NCBI GenBank assembly: GCA_044425575.1 | Contig: JAWXVE010000035.1 | Span: forward strand, 1 to 22,032 | Origin: JAWXVE01 sp044425575 | Lineage (GTDB): Bacteria > Bacillota > Clostridia > Lachnospirales > Lachnospiraceae | Direction: 5' to 3' | DNA: 22,032 bases | Part shown: positions 15,333 to 22,032 of the stretch, one piece after another | How the letters are laid out: each line of letters opens with the position of its first letter | How positions within the stretch are numbered: the first letter of the stretch is position 1 | Notes under the pieces: generated by a model | What the model was told of the DNA's origin: nothing | The model's input: the letters and a program-made list of their open reading frames with translations, nothing else | Database searches by the model: none | Translations under genes and position numbers: made by a program

Positions 15333-17972
15333 CTACTTCAATTGCTCCGCCAACACTTCTTGTACTTTTCCAATAGCATCCGGAATACCAGAAGGATTCT
15401 TACCACCTGCTTGTGCCATATTCGGACGCCCGCCACCGCCACCACCAACTAAATTAGCGATGCCCTTAATTAAATTGCCGGCATGAGCTCCTTGTGCCAT
15501 TGCTTCCTCTGTTACCATAGCAATTAAGTTTACTTTACCATCAAGGCTTGATGCTAGTACTACCACGCCTTGTCCAACCTTATCTTTTAGTTGATCTCCT
15601 AATTCTCTAAGACCATTCATATCTACATCTACTACACTAGTAGCAAGTAGAGATACTCCATTTACACTGATAACTTGATCCATTACATTGCCTAGGGCAT
15701 CTTTTGCTGCTTTACTCTTCAGAGATTCAAGCTCACTATTTGCACTTTTTAGTTCAGCCAATAAGTGTTCAATCTTGTCTACTAATTGAGATGGGGATGC
15801 TTTTAACTTCTTAGAAGCAGTTTCTAACCGTTCTTCCATTTCTCTATAATAAGCAAAAACTCCACTGCCTGTTAACGCTTCAATTCTTCGAACACCAGCT
15901 GCTACACCACTCTCAGAAACAATTTTGAAAGCAACAATTGAGCCCGTATTCGTCACATGAGTACCACCACATAGTTCTGTAGAGAAATCACCCATTTGAA
16001 CAACTCGTACCGTTTCTCCATATTTCTCTCCAAAGAGTGCCATAGCACCAGCTTCTTTGGCTTCATTAATTCCCATTTCCTTAGTAACCACTGGAATCAT
16101 CTTGCCAATCTGATCATTCACCATATGCTCAACTTGGTCTAATTCCTCTTGTGATAAAGCTGAAAAATGACTAAAGTCGAAGCGTAGTCGATCTGCTGTT
16201 ACATAAGAACCTGCTTGTTCCACATGAGAACCTATTACTTCTCGTAATGCCTTCTGCAATAAGTGAGTAGCACTATGATTTTTACAAGTCGCTTGACGAT
16301 TTTCTTCATTAATCTTAAGAACTGCCACTTCATTTCGATCAATCATACCAGAAATCACACGACCAACATGTCCCACTTTTCCACCACTTAACTTAATCGT
16401 ATCTTCCACTTGGAACTTACCATAAATGGTTAGAATCATACCCACATCTGCATGCTGTCCACCCATGGTAGCATAAAATGGTGTTTCTTCTACAATTACC
16501 GTTCCAACTTCTCCTTCTGTAAGAGCATCTACCACTTCTGTTTCCGTAGTCAACGCTAAGACTCTAGATATCTCAGAGCTAGATTCATATCCAACAAATT
16601 CTGATGTAATTGCTGGGTCAAGCTCTTCATATACGGTTGCATCTGCCCCCATATAATTCGTTTCTTTTCTGGCGCTACGTGCTTTTTCTTTTTGCTCTTC
16701 CATGGCTGCACGGAAGCCCTCTTCTTCTACAGAGCATCCTTTTTCTTCTAGAATTTCCTTTGTAAGATCAAGTGGAAATCCATAAGTGTCATGAAGTTTA
16801 AAGGCATCCTCTCCCGATAGTACAGTAGATCCTGATGATTCAAGCGACTGTGCCATTTCACCAAGAATGGTTAACCCTTGGTCTATTGTTTTGTTGAACT
16901 TATTCTCTTCTTGGGTTAGTACATTAAAGATAAAATCTTGCTTATCTGGTAATTCATCATAACCATCCTTGGACTCTTGAATTACTGTTTCGCATAAGTT
17001 TGCAAGAAACTTACCTTCTATTCCAAGCAATCTACCATGTCTAGCTGCACGGCGAATAATACGACGAAGTACATAACCTCGCCCTTCATTAGTCGGCATA
17101 ATTCCATCTGATATCATAAAGGTGGCAGAACGAATGTGGTCTGTCACAATTCGAATGGATACATCCCACTTATCTTCCAACTTATATCCCTTACCTGCTA
17201 GTTCACATACACGATTTCTAAGTGCTACAATGGTATCCACATCAAATATGGAATCTACATCTTGCACCACTGCTGCAAGGCGTTCTAATCCCATTCCTGT
17301 ATCAATATTTTTCTGTTCTAATTCTGCATAATTCCCTGCTCCATCACTATCAAATTGAGTGAAGACATTATTCCACACTTCAATATAACGGTCACATTCA
17401 CATCCTACTGTACAATCTGGACTATCACACCCATACTTTTCTCCACGGTCATAATAAACTTCTGAACAAGGTCCACATGGCCCAGAACCATGTTCCCAGA
17501 AGTTATCCGCCTTGCCAAATCGAAAAATACGTTCAGGAGCAATTCCCATGTCATCCTTCCAGATTACAAATGCCTCTTCATCGTCTTCATAAATGGATGG
17601 ATATAAGCGATTCTTGTCCAGTCCAACCACTTCTGTTAAGAATTCCCATGTCCAAGCTATGGCTTCTTTCTTGAAGTAATCTCCAAAGGAAAAATTACCT
17701 AACATTTCAAAAAAAGTTCCATGTCTAGCAGTCTTGCCTATATTCTCAATATCACCTGTACGAATACACTTCTGGCATGTGGTAACACGCTTGCTAGGCG
17801 GAATCTCCTGACCGGTAAAATATGGTTTCAGTGGTGCCATACCAGAATTAATTAACAATAAGCTATTATCATTATGAGGCACTAGAGAAAAGCTCTTCAT
17901 AGATAAGTGCCCCTTGCTTTCAAAATAGTCCAAAAACATTTTACGCAGTTCATTTACACCGTATGTATTCAC
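15333..17972 (-). CDS. alaS: Alanyl-tRNA synthetase
   Basis: The 879-residue class II synthetase charges tRNA-Ala. It has the N-terminal catalytic domain (SFSLVPHNDNSLLLINSGMAP, GTFFEMLGNFSFGDYFK), the editing domain with HSATH (near residue 562) and CGGTH (near 665) zinc ligands, and the C-terminal DHHA1-type oligomerisation part rich in Gly (GGGGGGRPNMAQAGG). The start is GTG at 17972: GGAGG lies 7 bases upstream and the protein then begins with the family-like NTYGVNELRKMF; the upstream ATG at 17999 would put the binding site inside the gene. No T-box leader precedes it. It is the first gene of the long array. Confidence 0.97.
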   Translation of the reverse strand: MNTYGVNELRKMFLDYFESKGHLSMKSFSLVPHNDNSLLLINSGMAPLKPYFTGQEIPPSKRVTTCQKCIRTGDIENIGKTARHGTFFEMLGNFSFGDYFKKEAIAWTWEFLTEVVGLDKNRLYPSIYEDDEEAFVIWKDDMGIAPERIFRFGKADNFWEHGSGPCGPCSEVYYDRGEKYGCDSPDCTVGCECDRYIEVWNNVFTQFDSDGAGNYAELEQKNIDTGMGLERLAAVVQDVDSIFDVDTIVALRNRVCELAGKGYKLEDKWDVSIRIVTDHIRSATFMISDGIMPTNEGRGYVLRRIIRRAARHGRLLGIEGKFLANLCETVIQESKDGYDELPDKQDFIFNVLTQEENKFNKTIDQGLTILGEMAQSLESSGSTVLSGEDAFKLHDTYGFPLDLTKEILEEKGCSVEEEGFRAAMEEQKEKARSARKETNYMGADATVYEELDPAITSEFVGYESSSEISRVLALTTETEVVDALTEGEVGTVIVEETPFYATMGGQHADVGMILTIYGKFQVEDTIKLSGGKVGHVGRVISGMIDRNEVAVLKINEENRQATCKNHSATHLLQKALREVIGSHVEQAGSYVTADRLRFDFSHFSALSQEELDQVEHMVNDQIGKMIPVVTKEMGINEAKEAGAMALFGEKYGETVRVVQMGDFSTELCGGTHVTNTGSIVAFKIVSESGVAAGVRRIEALTGSGVFAYYREMEERLETASKKLKASPSQLVDKIEHLLAELKSANSELESLKSKAAKDALGNVMDQVISVNGVSLLATSVVDVDMNGLRELGDQLKDKVGQGVVVLASSLDGKVNLIAMVTEEAMAQGAHAGNLIKGIANLVGGGGGGRPNMAQAGGKNPSGIPDAIGKVQEVLAEQLK

Positions 17973-18029
17973 AATGATTCCTCCAATTACTCTATTCATC
18001 CTTATTCTAAATGATGCATTAATCTACTT

Positions 18030-18058
18030 ATTATAAAGTGAATTGGTACTTGTGTCAA
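18030..18058 (-). promoter_or_regulatory. Perfect-consensus sigma-A promoter for the alaS operon
   Basis: On the minus strand TTGACA (18058-18053), a 17-base spacer and TATAAT (18035-18030) give the exact consensus. The -35 box lies almost at the stop codon of the PHP-family gene (18060). The leader before the GTG at 17972 would be about 50 bases, too short for a T-box. Confidence 0.92.
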
Positions 18059-18059
18059 C

Positions 18060-18824
18060 CTAAGCAAGCCCTATTTTTTCCTTGACTTCAAAATGAATTA
18101 ATCCGATTTCTTTGTTTTCTAATAACAGAAGTCCGTTATCACAATAGATTTTATCGGCATAGGATTCTCCGTATTTTTTCTCAATCCAATCACGATGTTT
18201 TGAAATGTTTGTACTGTTTTTATGTATTATATGTGAATTACTTACGATAAAATCAACTAATCTATACTTTAACAACTCCTTTGCATGCTTCCTATTCTTA
18301 CACCAAAATCCTCCATGTAAACTAGACTCATCTAATTGAAAGTATGCTCCCATTTCTTTTAGAATGAATATGTCATCTATGTTTTGCAAAGAAGTGTATT
18401 GCTCAACATGTGCAATAATAGGATGGTAGCCCTCTCGTACTAATGTATGTACTGCTCGTTTTATATAGCTATACTCTACGGACTTGTAAAAGGATACTAA
18501 TACATAAGTGGTATTAGCAAGGGTAAGCAACTCTCCACTTTTTAATTTGTCTAATGTAGCACTATCGTACTCAATTTCGTTCCCTAAATAAAGTTTAATA
18601 GGAATACCTACTTCTTCCATGTATCGTTTTACGGTTATATAGGATGATTTAATTTCATGGATACTTGTTTTCCTATTTACATGTTTGCGATGAGGTGAAG
18701 CAATAATATAATGCGTGTTGTTTGCCACTGCTACTTCTAGCAGTTCCTTTGTCATTTGAAATGATTCTGCACCATCTTCTACAAATGGCAGAATGTGTGT
18801 GTTAATATCAAAAAACAGTTTCAT
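18060..18824 (-). CDS. CpsB/YwqE-like PHP-family protein, probably with an impaired metal site
   Basis: The 254-residue protein matches tyrosine-phosphatase PHP proteins (CpsB/YwqE), which regulate capsule assembly by dephosphorylating a BY-kinase. The overall order is intact: an N-terminal DIN-T-HILP-VEDG motif, ASPH (His45), GNEIE (Glu83), IIAHVE (His139) and SNSH (196-199). However, the usual DIHxH is here DINTH (Asn8 where a His should be), and the usual S/T-D-A-H is S-N-S-H (Asn196 where Asp should be). Two of the metal ligands are therefore replaced by Asn. It may be weakly active, specialised or inactive. No capsule genes or BY-kinase lie next to it. A modest site (AGGAAATAAG) precedes the ATG. 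Confidence 0.8.
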   Translation of the reverse strand: MKLFFDINTHILPFVEDGAESFQMTKELLEVAVANNTHYIIASPHRKHVNRKTSIHEIKSSYITVKRYMEEVGIPIKLYLGNEIEYDSATLDKLKSGELLTLANTTYVLVSFYKSVEYSYIKRAVHTLVREGYHPIIAHVEQYTSLQNIDDIFILKEMGAYFQLDESSLHGGFWCKNRKHAKELLKYRLVDFIVSNSHIIHKNSTNISKHRDWIEKKYGESYADKIYCDNGLLLLENKEIGLIHFEVKEKIGLA

Positions 18825-18930
18825 TCTCTTATCTTATTTCCTTTCTTACTGCACAATAGTGCGTTATACGACCTAATTGTCACTACATTCCTTGAACTTG
18901 TAATACACTTTCGGCTTTATGATTTGTACA

Positions 18931-18959
18931 CTTTTATCATAGTCATATGCATAAGTCAA
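18931..18959 (-). promoter_or_regulatory. Candidate promoter for the PHP-family gene
   Basis: On the minus strand TTGACT (18959-18954), 17 bases and TAAAAG (18936-18931) precede the gene by about 105 bases. The -35 is good and the -10 is weak. A short palindrome, GCACAATAGTGC on the plus strand near 18853, lies between it and the gene. Confidence 0.4.
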
Positions 18960-19023
18960 CACAGTTATATTTATTTAATAGTATGGATATATCATTTAAT
19001 AAAGATTTAATATTTCTCTTCCC

Positions 19024-19173
19024 ATAGCAATAGCGACAGCAGAATTGTTGCTAATTGTATATTATATGTTGGGGGCAAAAGGTATTTTGACCTAGATACC
19101 TATGGATTCTTACTTCTACTAGATGGCAAATCGTACTTGCCCCACAGAATAATACATGCTATTCTATTGCTAT
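19024..19173. repeat. 150-bp imperfect inverted-repeat element in the divergent intergenic gap
   Basis: ATAGCAATAG (19024-19033) and CTATTGCTAT (19164-19173) are exact inverted termini. Further in, GGGGCAA (19072-19078) pairs with TTGCCCC (19137-19143), and GGTAT/GATACC lie at the centre (19081-19100). The left arm is longer than the right, so it is imperfect. It sits in the 398-base gap between the divergent PHP gene and the DJ-1 gene. It resembles a non-coding MITE or a structured regulatory RNA. No ORF or promoter is clear inside it; the rest of the gap holds only the candidate promoter at 18931-18959. Confidence 0.6.
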
Positions 19174-19222
19174 AAACCAACCATAATAATGATGAATGAA
19201 CTAAGAAAGGCAAGGTATAAAT

Positions 19223-19765
19223 ATGGTCTATGTATTCTTGACACAAAATCATGAAACAGTGGAAGCTCTTACCATTGTAGATTTATTAAGAAGAGCATCC
19301 ATTCCTGTCACTACAGTTTCTATAGAAGAATCTATTCAAGTTACAAGTTCTCTTGGTATTACCGTTTTAGCTGATGCACTTTATTCAGATTGTACTTATA
19401 CGGATATGGAAGCTCTGATTTTACCTGGCGGTCCAGGTCATATGAACTTATACCATCACACAGAACTAGCATCTCTTATTGTAGAAACACATGCAAAAAA
19501 GACCCTTGTTGCAGCTATTTGTGCCGCACCAAAAGTCTTAGCTTCGTTGGGAATTCAAGTAAAATCCACCATTTACCCTTCTATGACAGATAGTGTTCCC
19601 CATTATATGAATACTAGTGTCTGTGTGGATGATTGCGTCATTACAGGCAATGCACTAGGAGCTAGTATTCCATTCTCCCTTGCCATCATTACCTATCTAC
19701 GCGATAAAGACACTGCCCAATTTGTAGCAGATGGTATTGTATATCCACCATCTTCTGCCAAATAA
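19223..19765 (+). CDS. DJ-1/PfpI family protein
   Basis: The 180-residue protein has the DJ-1 fold: an N-terminal VFLTQNHETVEALTIVDLLRRA (with the family's helix), ALILPGGPG, and the nucleophile elbow AAICAAPKVLA carrying Cys100. Family members act as glyoxalase/deglycase, protease-like or chaperone-like proteins; which applies here is unknown. The site AAGG lies about 7 bases before the ATG. The gene is alone on the plus strand, facing away from the PHP gene and converging with the Cys-rich peptide and macrodomain genes. The short gap to the Cys-rich peptide stop is 6 bases. Confidence 0.85.
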   Translation: MVYVFLTQNHETVEALTIVDLLRRASIPVTTVSIEESIQVTSSLGITVLADALYSDCTYTDMEALILPGGPGHMNLYHHTELASLIVETHAKKTLVAAICAAPKVLASLGIQVKSTIYPSMTDSVPHYMNTSVCVDDCVITGNALGASIPFSLAIITYLRDKDTAQFVADGIVYPPSSAK

Positions 19766-19771
19766 TAGTGA

Positions 19772-19966
19772 TTATGACATATTCGGGTGGTAGTCTGCAC
19801 TATAGCAAGCTATCACCTCATATTCATCATAGTGGAATTCATTTGATTGGCAACATCCACCACAACTACCTTCTTCTTGTTTTGCATGACATCCACCACA
19901 GCTATTGTTCTCCTGTTTCATCTGACATCCACCACATCCATTACAAGCATTTTCTAGATTCTTAAT
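19772..19966 (-). CDS. Small Cys-rich peptide with CGGC repeats (start codon unusual, possible decayed gene)
   Basis: A minus-strand frame ends at TAA (19774-19772), 6 bases from the DJ-1 stop. It reads NACNGCGGCQMKQENNS, CGGCHAKQEEGS, CGGCCQSNE and a tail ending YSADYHPNMS. Two 12-residue units starting CGGC[QH] with a KQE core, plus a third CGGC, give nine cysteines in 64 residues. The DNA repeats as 36-base units beginning TGTGGTGGATGT. Upstream to the previous stop there is no ATG, GTG or TTG; ATT at 19966-19964, 7 bases after AGGA, is the best start, otherwise ATG at 19921. The composition suggests metal or iron-sulphur binding, or a secreted Cys-rich product. I recognise no family. A lost start codon (ATG to ATT) is also possible. 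Confidence 0.5.
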   Translation of the reverse strand: MKNLENACNGCGGCQMKQENNSCGGCHAKQEEGSCGGCCQSNEFHYDEYEVIACYSADYHPNMS

Positions 19967-20101
19967 AATTAGTTCCTACCTTTCCTATTTTCCATTTCCC
20001 ATAGAATATCATAACTTACACAGATTTTCCACTTTCTTTTCTTTTGTTTTCTTGTATAATAGAAACGCTATTTTATATGATTGCACCTTATACCAAAGTA
20101 A

Positions 20102-20133
20102 GAGAAGAAGCCGCCAAATAGCAGCTTCTTCTC
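20102..20133 (-). terminator. Hairpin terminator downstream of the macrodomain gene
   Basis: GAGAAGAAGC (20102-20111) and GCTTCTTCTC (20124-20133) form a perfect 10-bp stem with a 12-base loop, about 14 bases after the macrodomain stop. On the minus strand it is followed by TTACTTT, a weak T-tract. The 20000-20146 stretch holds nothing else convincing. Confidence 0.6.
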
Positions 20134-20146
20134 TCTTAACTTACTC

Positions 20147-20905
20147 TTACATATAGTGTTGTATCTTATCACAATATAAATAATAATCAACATCTTTAAA
20201 TACATTAAAAATCACTTTACATTTATCATCATACTTTTCTTGTATCTCTTTGACGGTTTCAATGGCAATTTCACAAGCTCTATGATTTGGAAAATGGAAT
20301 TCTCCTGTTGAAATACAACAAACAGCTACGGAATCCAAGTGCATCTCATAGGCAAGTTCTAAAATATTTCTATAACAACATCGTAATTGTTCCTCTTCTT
20401 CTCTATAGAGAGATAAGCCAATAATTGGACCAACTGTGTGAATAATATAGTTAGCTGGTAAATTATATGCTTCTGTAATTTTCGCTCCGCCTATTGGTTC
20501 ATCGTACCCTTGCGCTTTCATAATCTCACTACAAGCCAATCGTAACTGCACACCAGAATACGTATGAATTTCATTATCTACACAATGGTGCCCTGGATAA
20601 AAACATCCAACCATCCCTTTATTTGCCGCATTTACAATTGCTTCCGCATTCAAACGTGTAATATCACCTTGCCACACGCACATGTTATGAGTCATAGCAG
20701 GAATCGAATCAATCTCAACAATCCCCTTTTCTTGTGAAATAGCACTTAAATAAGCATCTTGTATGCTTAAGAATTCATCACTAATTTCTTTTGGCTGTCT
20801 AACATTTACTAATCTTCGAAATGAATCAAAATCGTACTCCACTTGGGTAAGATTGGTATCATATTCATCAACTAGGTAATCAATTAAATACCGTAAACGA
20901 TCCAT
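20147..20905 (-). CDS. Zinc-type macrodomain protein (ADP-ribosyl hydrolase)
   Basis: The 252-residue protein has an N-terminal helical extension (about 60 residues) and then a macrodomain: VWQGDITRLNAEAIVNAAN, and GCFYPGHHCVDNEIHTYSGVQLR with Cys101, a His at 105/106 and Cys108 as probable zinc ligands. This is the signature of zinc-dependent macrodomains that reverse mono-ADP-ribosylation, as in the SirTM-linked enzymes of staphylococci and streptococci. Start at ATG 20905 is chosen because AAAGGAG lies 6 bases upstream; an ATG 27 bases further up lacks a site. No SirTM, lipoyl ligase or GcvH-like gene is adjacent in this window, which differs from the classic operon. Loop ending SVAVCCISTGEFHFPN binds ADP-ribose. 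Confidence 0.9.
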   Translation of the reverse strand: MDRLRYLIDYLVDEYDTNLTQVEYDFDSFRRLVNVRQPKEISDEFLSIQDAYLSAISQEKGIVEIDSIPAMTHNMCVWQGDITRLNAEAIVNAANKGMVGCFYPGHHCVDNEIHTYSGVQLRLACSEIMKAQGYDEPIGGAKITEAYNLPANYIIHTVGPIIGLSLYREEEEQLRCCYRNILELAYEMHLDSVAVCCISTGEFHFPNHRACEIAIETVKEIQEKYDDKCKVIFNVFKDVDYYLYCDKIQHYM

Positions 20906-20978
20906 GGTATCTCCTTTCTTATTATGACACAATTCTAGAAACTATTATTCCATTCCCTAATTTTTTCATAATAATTAG

Positions 20979-21007
20979 ATTATATCCATTTCTTTGCGAT
21001 TTGTAAA
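20979..21007 (-). promoter_or_regulatory. Sigma-A promoter for the macrodomain gene
   Basis: On the minus strand TTTACA (21007-21002), 17 bases and TATAAT (20984-20979) lie about 75 bases before the macrodomain ATG and 24 bases after the collagen-like gene stop. The macrodomain gene therefore has its own transcript. Confidence 0.85.
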
Positions 21008-21030
21008 GTAATAATGTTCAGCTAGAGGAA

Positions 21031-22032
21031 TTAATTCAAACTTTCGTCGACTTCTATCTCTTCAAAAGAAATAACTTTCACTTTATTAAGGCAAATAAGT
21101 GCTGTTTGATAATTGCCATCTTCTTCATAAGCTAGTAATACAGTCGACAGCCCTGTTCCTTTTATTTCTTTCACCAATGATTCCTCTAATACATTTCGCT
21201 TCATTGTAGCAATGGTTCCAACTGCATTGCCAAGTACTTTTTTATGCTCAATAACTCCTCTTAATTTTTCCCCTTTTGTATTAACAAAATCACACAAATC
21301 TACTCTCTTTGCAATCACTTCACATTCTGTGTCTTCACATTCACAAGTACCGCTTAGATAATATTCATACGCACATGCTTTTGGCATATTAAGAATACTT
21401 TTATATTGGTCTACAGGCAATGTATCTTCACAGATTTCACAAGTGGTACAATTATGACAACAGCTTAAGGTTTCATTTAACACAACTAGCAGTAAGCTAT
21501 TAAAGGTATCTCGTTCTTGCTCTGTTTGGAATGTTAGATAAACGCCTTCTATCTCGCATAAAGGTACGTTTACTTGTTCTTGGAACTCTACACACCACGT
21601 ATGAAAAAAGGTTGCAGGTTCCTCTATTGTACTCGCAAGTGTCAAAGGATAATCTCCATCTACTGTAAGTGTAAATGGGAATTCGTTCTCAATTAAAAAC
21701 GCAATCACTTTACCAAAGGTGATTTCACACGAGCACATACTGGCTCCTGATGGTCCTTGTGCACCTGTGGCTCCTCTAGCACCTGCTGGTCCTTGCGCAC
21801 CTGTAGCTCCCACTGGTCCTGGTGTACAACAGCAACATCCAGCATCTCCCTTTGGTCCTACTGGCCCTTGTGGTCCAGTTGATCCTGTTGATCCCTGAGG
21901 TCCTGTGGTTCCTGTATCTCCTCTTGGCCCGGTATCTCCTTTATCACCCTTAACACCTTGAGCTCCCGACTCACCTCGTGGACCTATTAATCCTTGAGCT
22001 CCTGCGGCTCCTGTATCTCCTTTGTCACCCTT
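21031..22032 (-). CDS. Collagen-like surface/exosporium-type protein with Cys-rich C-terminal domain (5' end outside window)
   Basis: The frame is open from the right window edge (334 codons), so the start lies outside; a GTG inside the repeats is not the real start. From the edge there are 21 Gly-X-Y triplets (KGDKGDTG, GPRGDTG...), then GDAGCCCCTP, then nine more triplets (GPVGATGAQGPAG...GPSGAS). The remaining 250 or so residues form a Cys-rich domain with about fifteen cysteines (SCCHNCTTCEICED, TCECEDTECEV). Gly-X-Y repeats form triple helices; in Gram-positives such proteins coat spores or cells. The four consecutive Cys between the two collagen blocks may lock the three chains together by disulphides. 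C-terminal parts (VIAKRVDLCDFVNTKGEKLRGVIEHKK) are not recognised by me. It ends at 21031, about 100 bases before the macrodomain gene. Confidence 0.85.
   Translation of the reverse strand, partial: KGDKGDTGAAGAQGLIGPRGESGAQGVKGDKGDTGPRGDTGTTGPQGSTGSTGPQGPVGPKGDAGCCCCTPGPVGATGAQGPAGARGATGAQGPSGASMCSCEITFGKVIAFLIENEFPFTLTVDGDYPLTLASTIEEPATFFHTWCVEFQEQVNVPLCEIEGVYLTFQTEQERDTFNSLLLVVLNETLSCCHNCTTCEICEDTLPVDQYKSILNMPKACAYEYYLSGTCECEDTECEVIAKRVDLCDFVNTKGEKLRGVIEHKKVLGNAVGTIATMKRNVLEESLVKEIKGTGLSTVLLAYEEDGNYQTALICLNKVKVISFEEIEVDESLN

Noticed and set aside
17973..18059. T-box riboswitch before alaS
   Set aside because: The leader is only about 50 bases, and no T-box motif, specifier hairpin or antiterminator is visible.
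19768..19965. Plus-strand frame rich in His (repeated DIHH/HIHH)
   Set aside because: This is the antisense of the CGGC repeats of the Cys-rich peptide; no ribosome site and its repeats are explained by the minus-strand codons.
20055..20133. Possible plus-strand small RNA from TATAAT (20055-20060) to the hairpin at 20102-20133
   Set aside because: No -35 box is visible, and on the plus strand the hairpin lacks a T-run. The hairpin is better explained as the macrodomain gene terminator.
21773..21813. Start of the collagen-like gene at an internal GTG near 21813
   Set aside because: The same frame stays open with Gly-X-Y triplets to the window edge, so the real start lies beyond 22032.

Overview
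The window looks like chromosome from an AT-rich, anaerobic, Gram-positive member of the Clostridia, most likely a Lachnospiraceae-type bacterium. The evidence is a biotin-dependent sodium-pump decarboxylase operon, low-GC codon use, AGGAGG-type ribosome binding sites, sigma-A promoters, ScpA/ScpB, a collagen-like surface protein and a GG-leader peptide. Almost all genes lie on the minus strand. No RNA genes, CRISPR arrays or intact insertion sequences were seen.

Region 1 (1-2678) is accessory. It holds the N-terminus of a membrane protein, probably a CydC/D-like ABC exporter half; a VOC-family (glyoxalase/methylmalonyl-CoA epimerase-like) gene broken by a two-base frameshift; a plus-strand 65-residue peptide with a double-glycine leader and an 18-residue core; and an Rpn/PD-(D/E)XK family nuclease gene with a strong promoter and a long structured leader. 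Palindromic elements lie on both sides of the Rpn gene: a long imperfect hairpin containing a 15-base direct repeat (1089-1192), and a MITE-like element with a second partial copy (2449-2646).

Region 2 (2679-7962) is a five-gene minus-strand operon: a CoA-type carboxyltransferase, a lipoprotein-OadG fusion, a biotin carrier, a Na+-pump beta subunit, and a pyruvate/oxaloacetate-type (5S-like) carboxyltransferase. One biotin carrier and one Na+ pump therefore sit with two chemically different carboxyltransferases, the parts list of a propionibacterial transcarboxylase plus a sodium-pumping decarboxylase.

Region 3 (8098-18058) is a tightly packed minus-strand array. It starts at a perfect-consensus promoter (TTGACA-17-TATAAT) and ends at a strong terminator: alaS, a polar amino-acid ABC importer (binding protein, permease, ATPase), a membrane-anchored metallophosphoesterase, scpA, scpB, a D-Ala-D-Ala carboxypeptidase and an AI-2E-family permease. 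It links translation, amino-acid uptake, chromosome segregation and cell-wall maturation.

Region 4 (18060-22032) is again accessory. It holds a CpsB/YwqE-like PHP protein with two metal ligands replaced by Asn; a 150-bp inverted-repeat element in a divergent intergenic gap; a DJ-1/PfpI protein; a previously easy-to-miss 64-codon Cys-rich peptide with CGGC repeats and no ordinary start codon; a zinc-type macrodomain ADP-ribose hydrolase with a clear promoter; and the 3' part of a collagen-like protein interrupted by four consecutive cysteines and ending in a Cys-rich domain.
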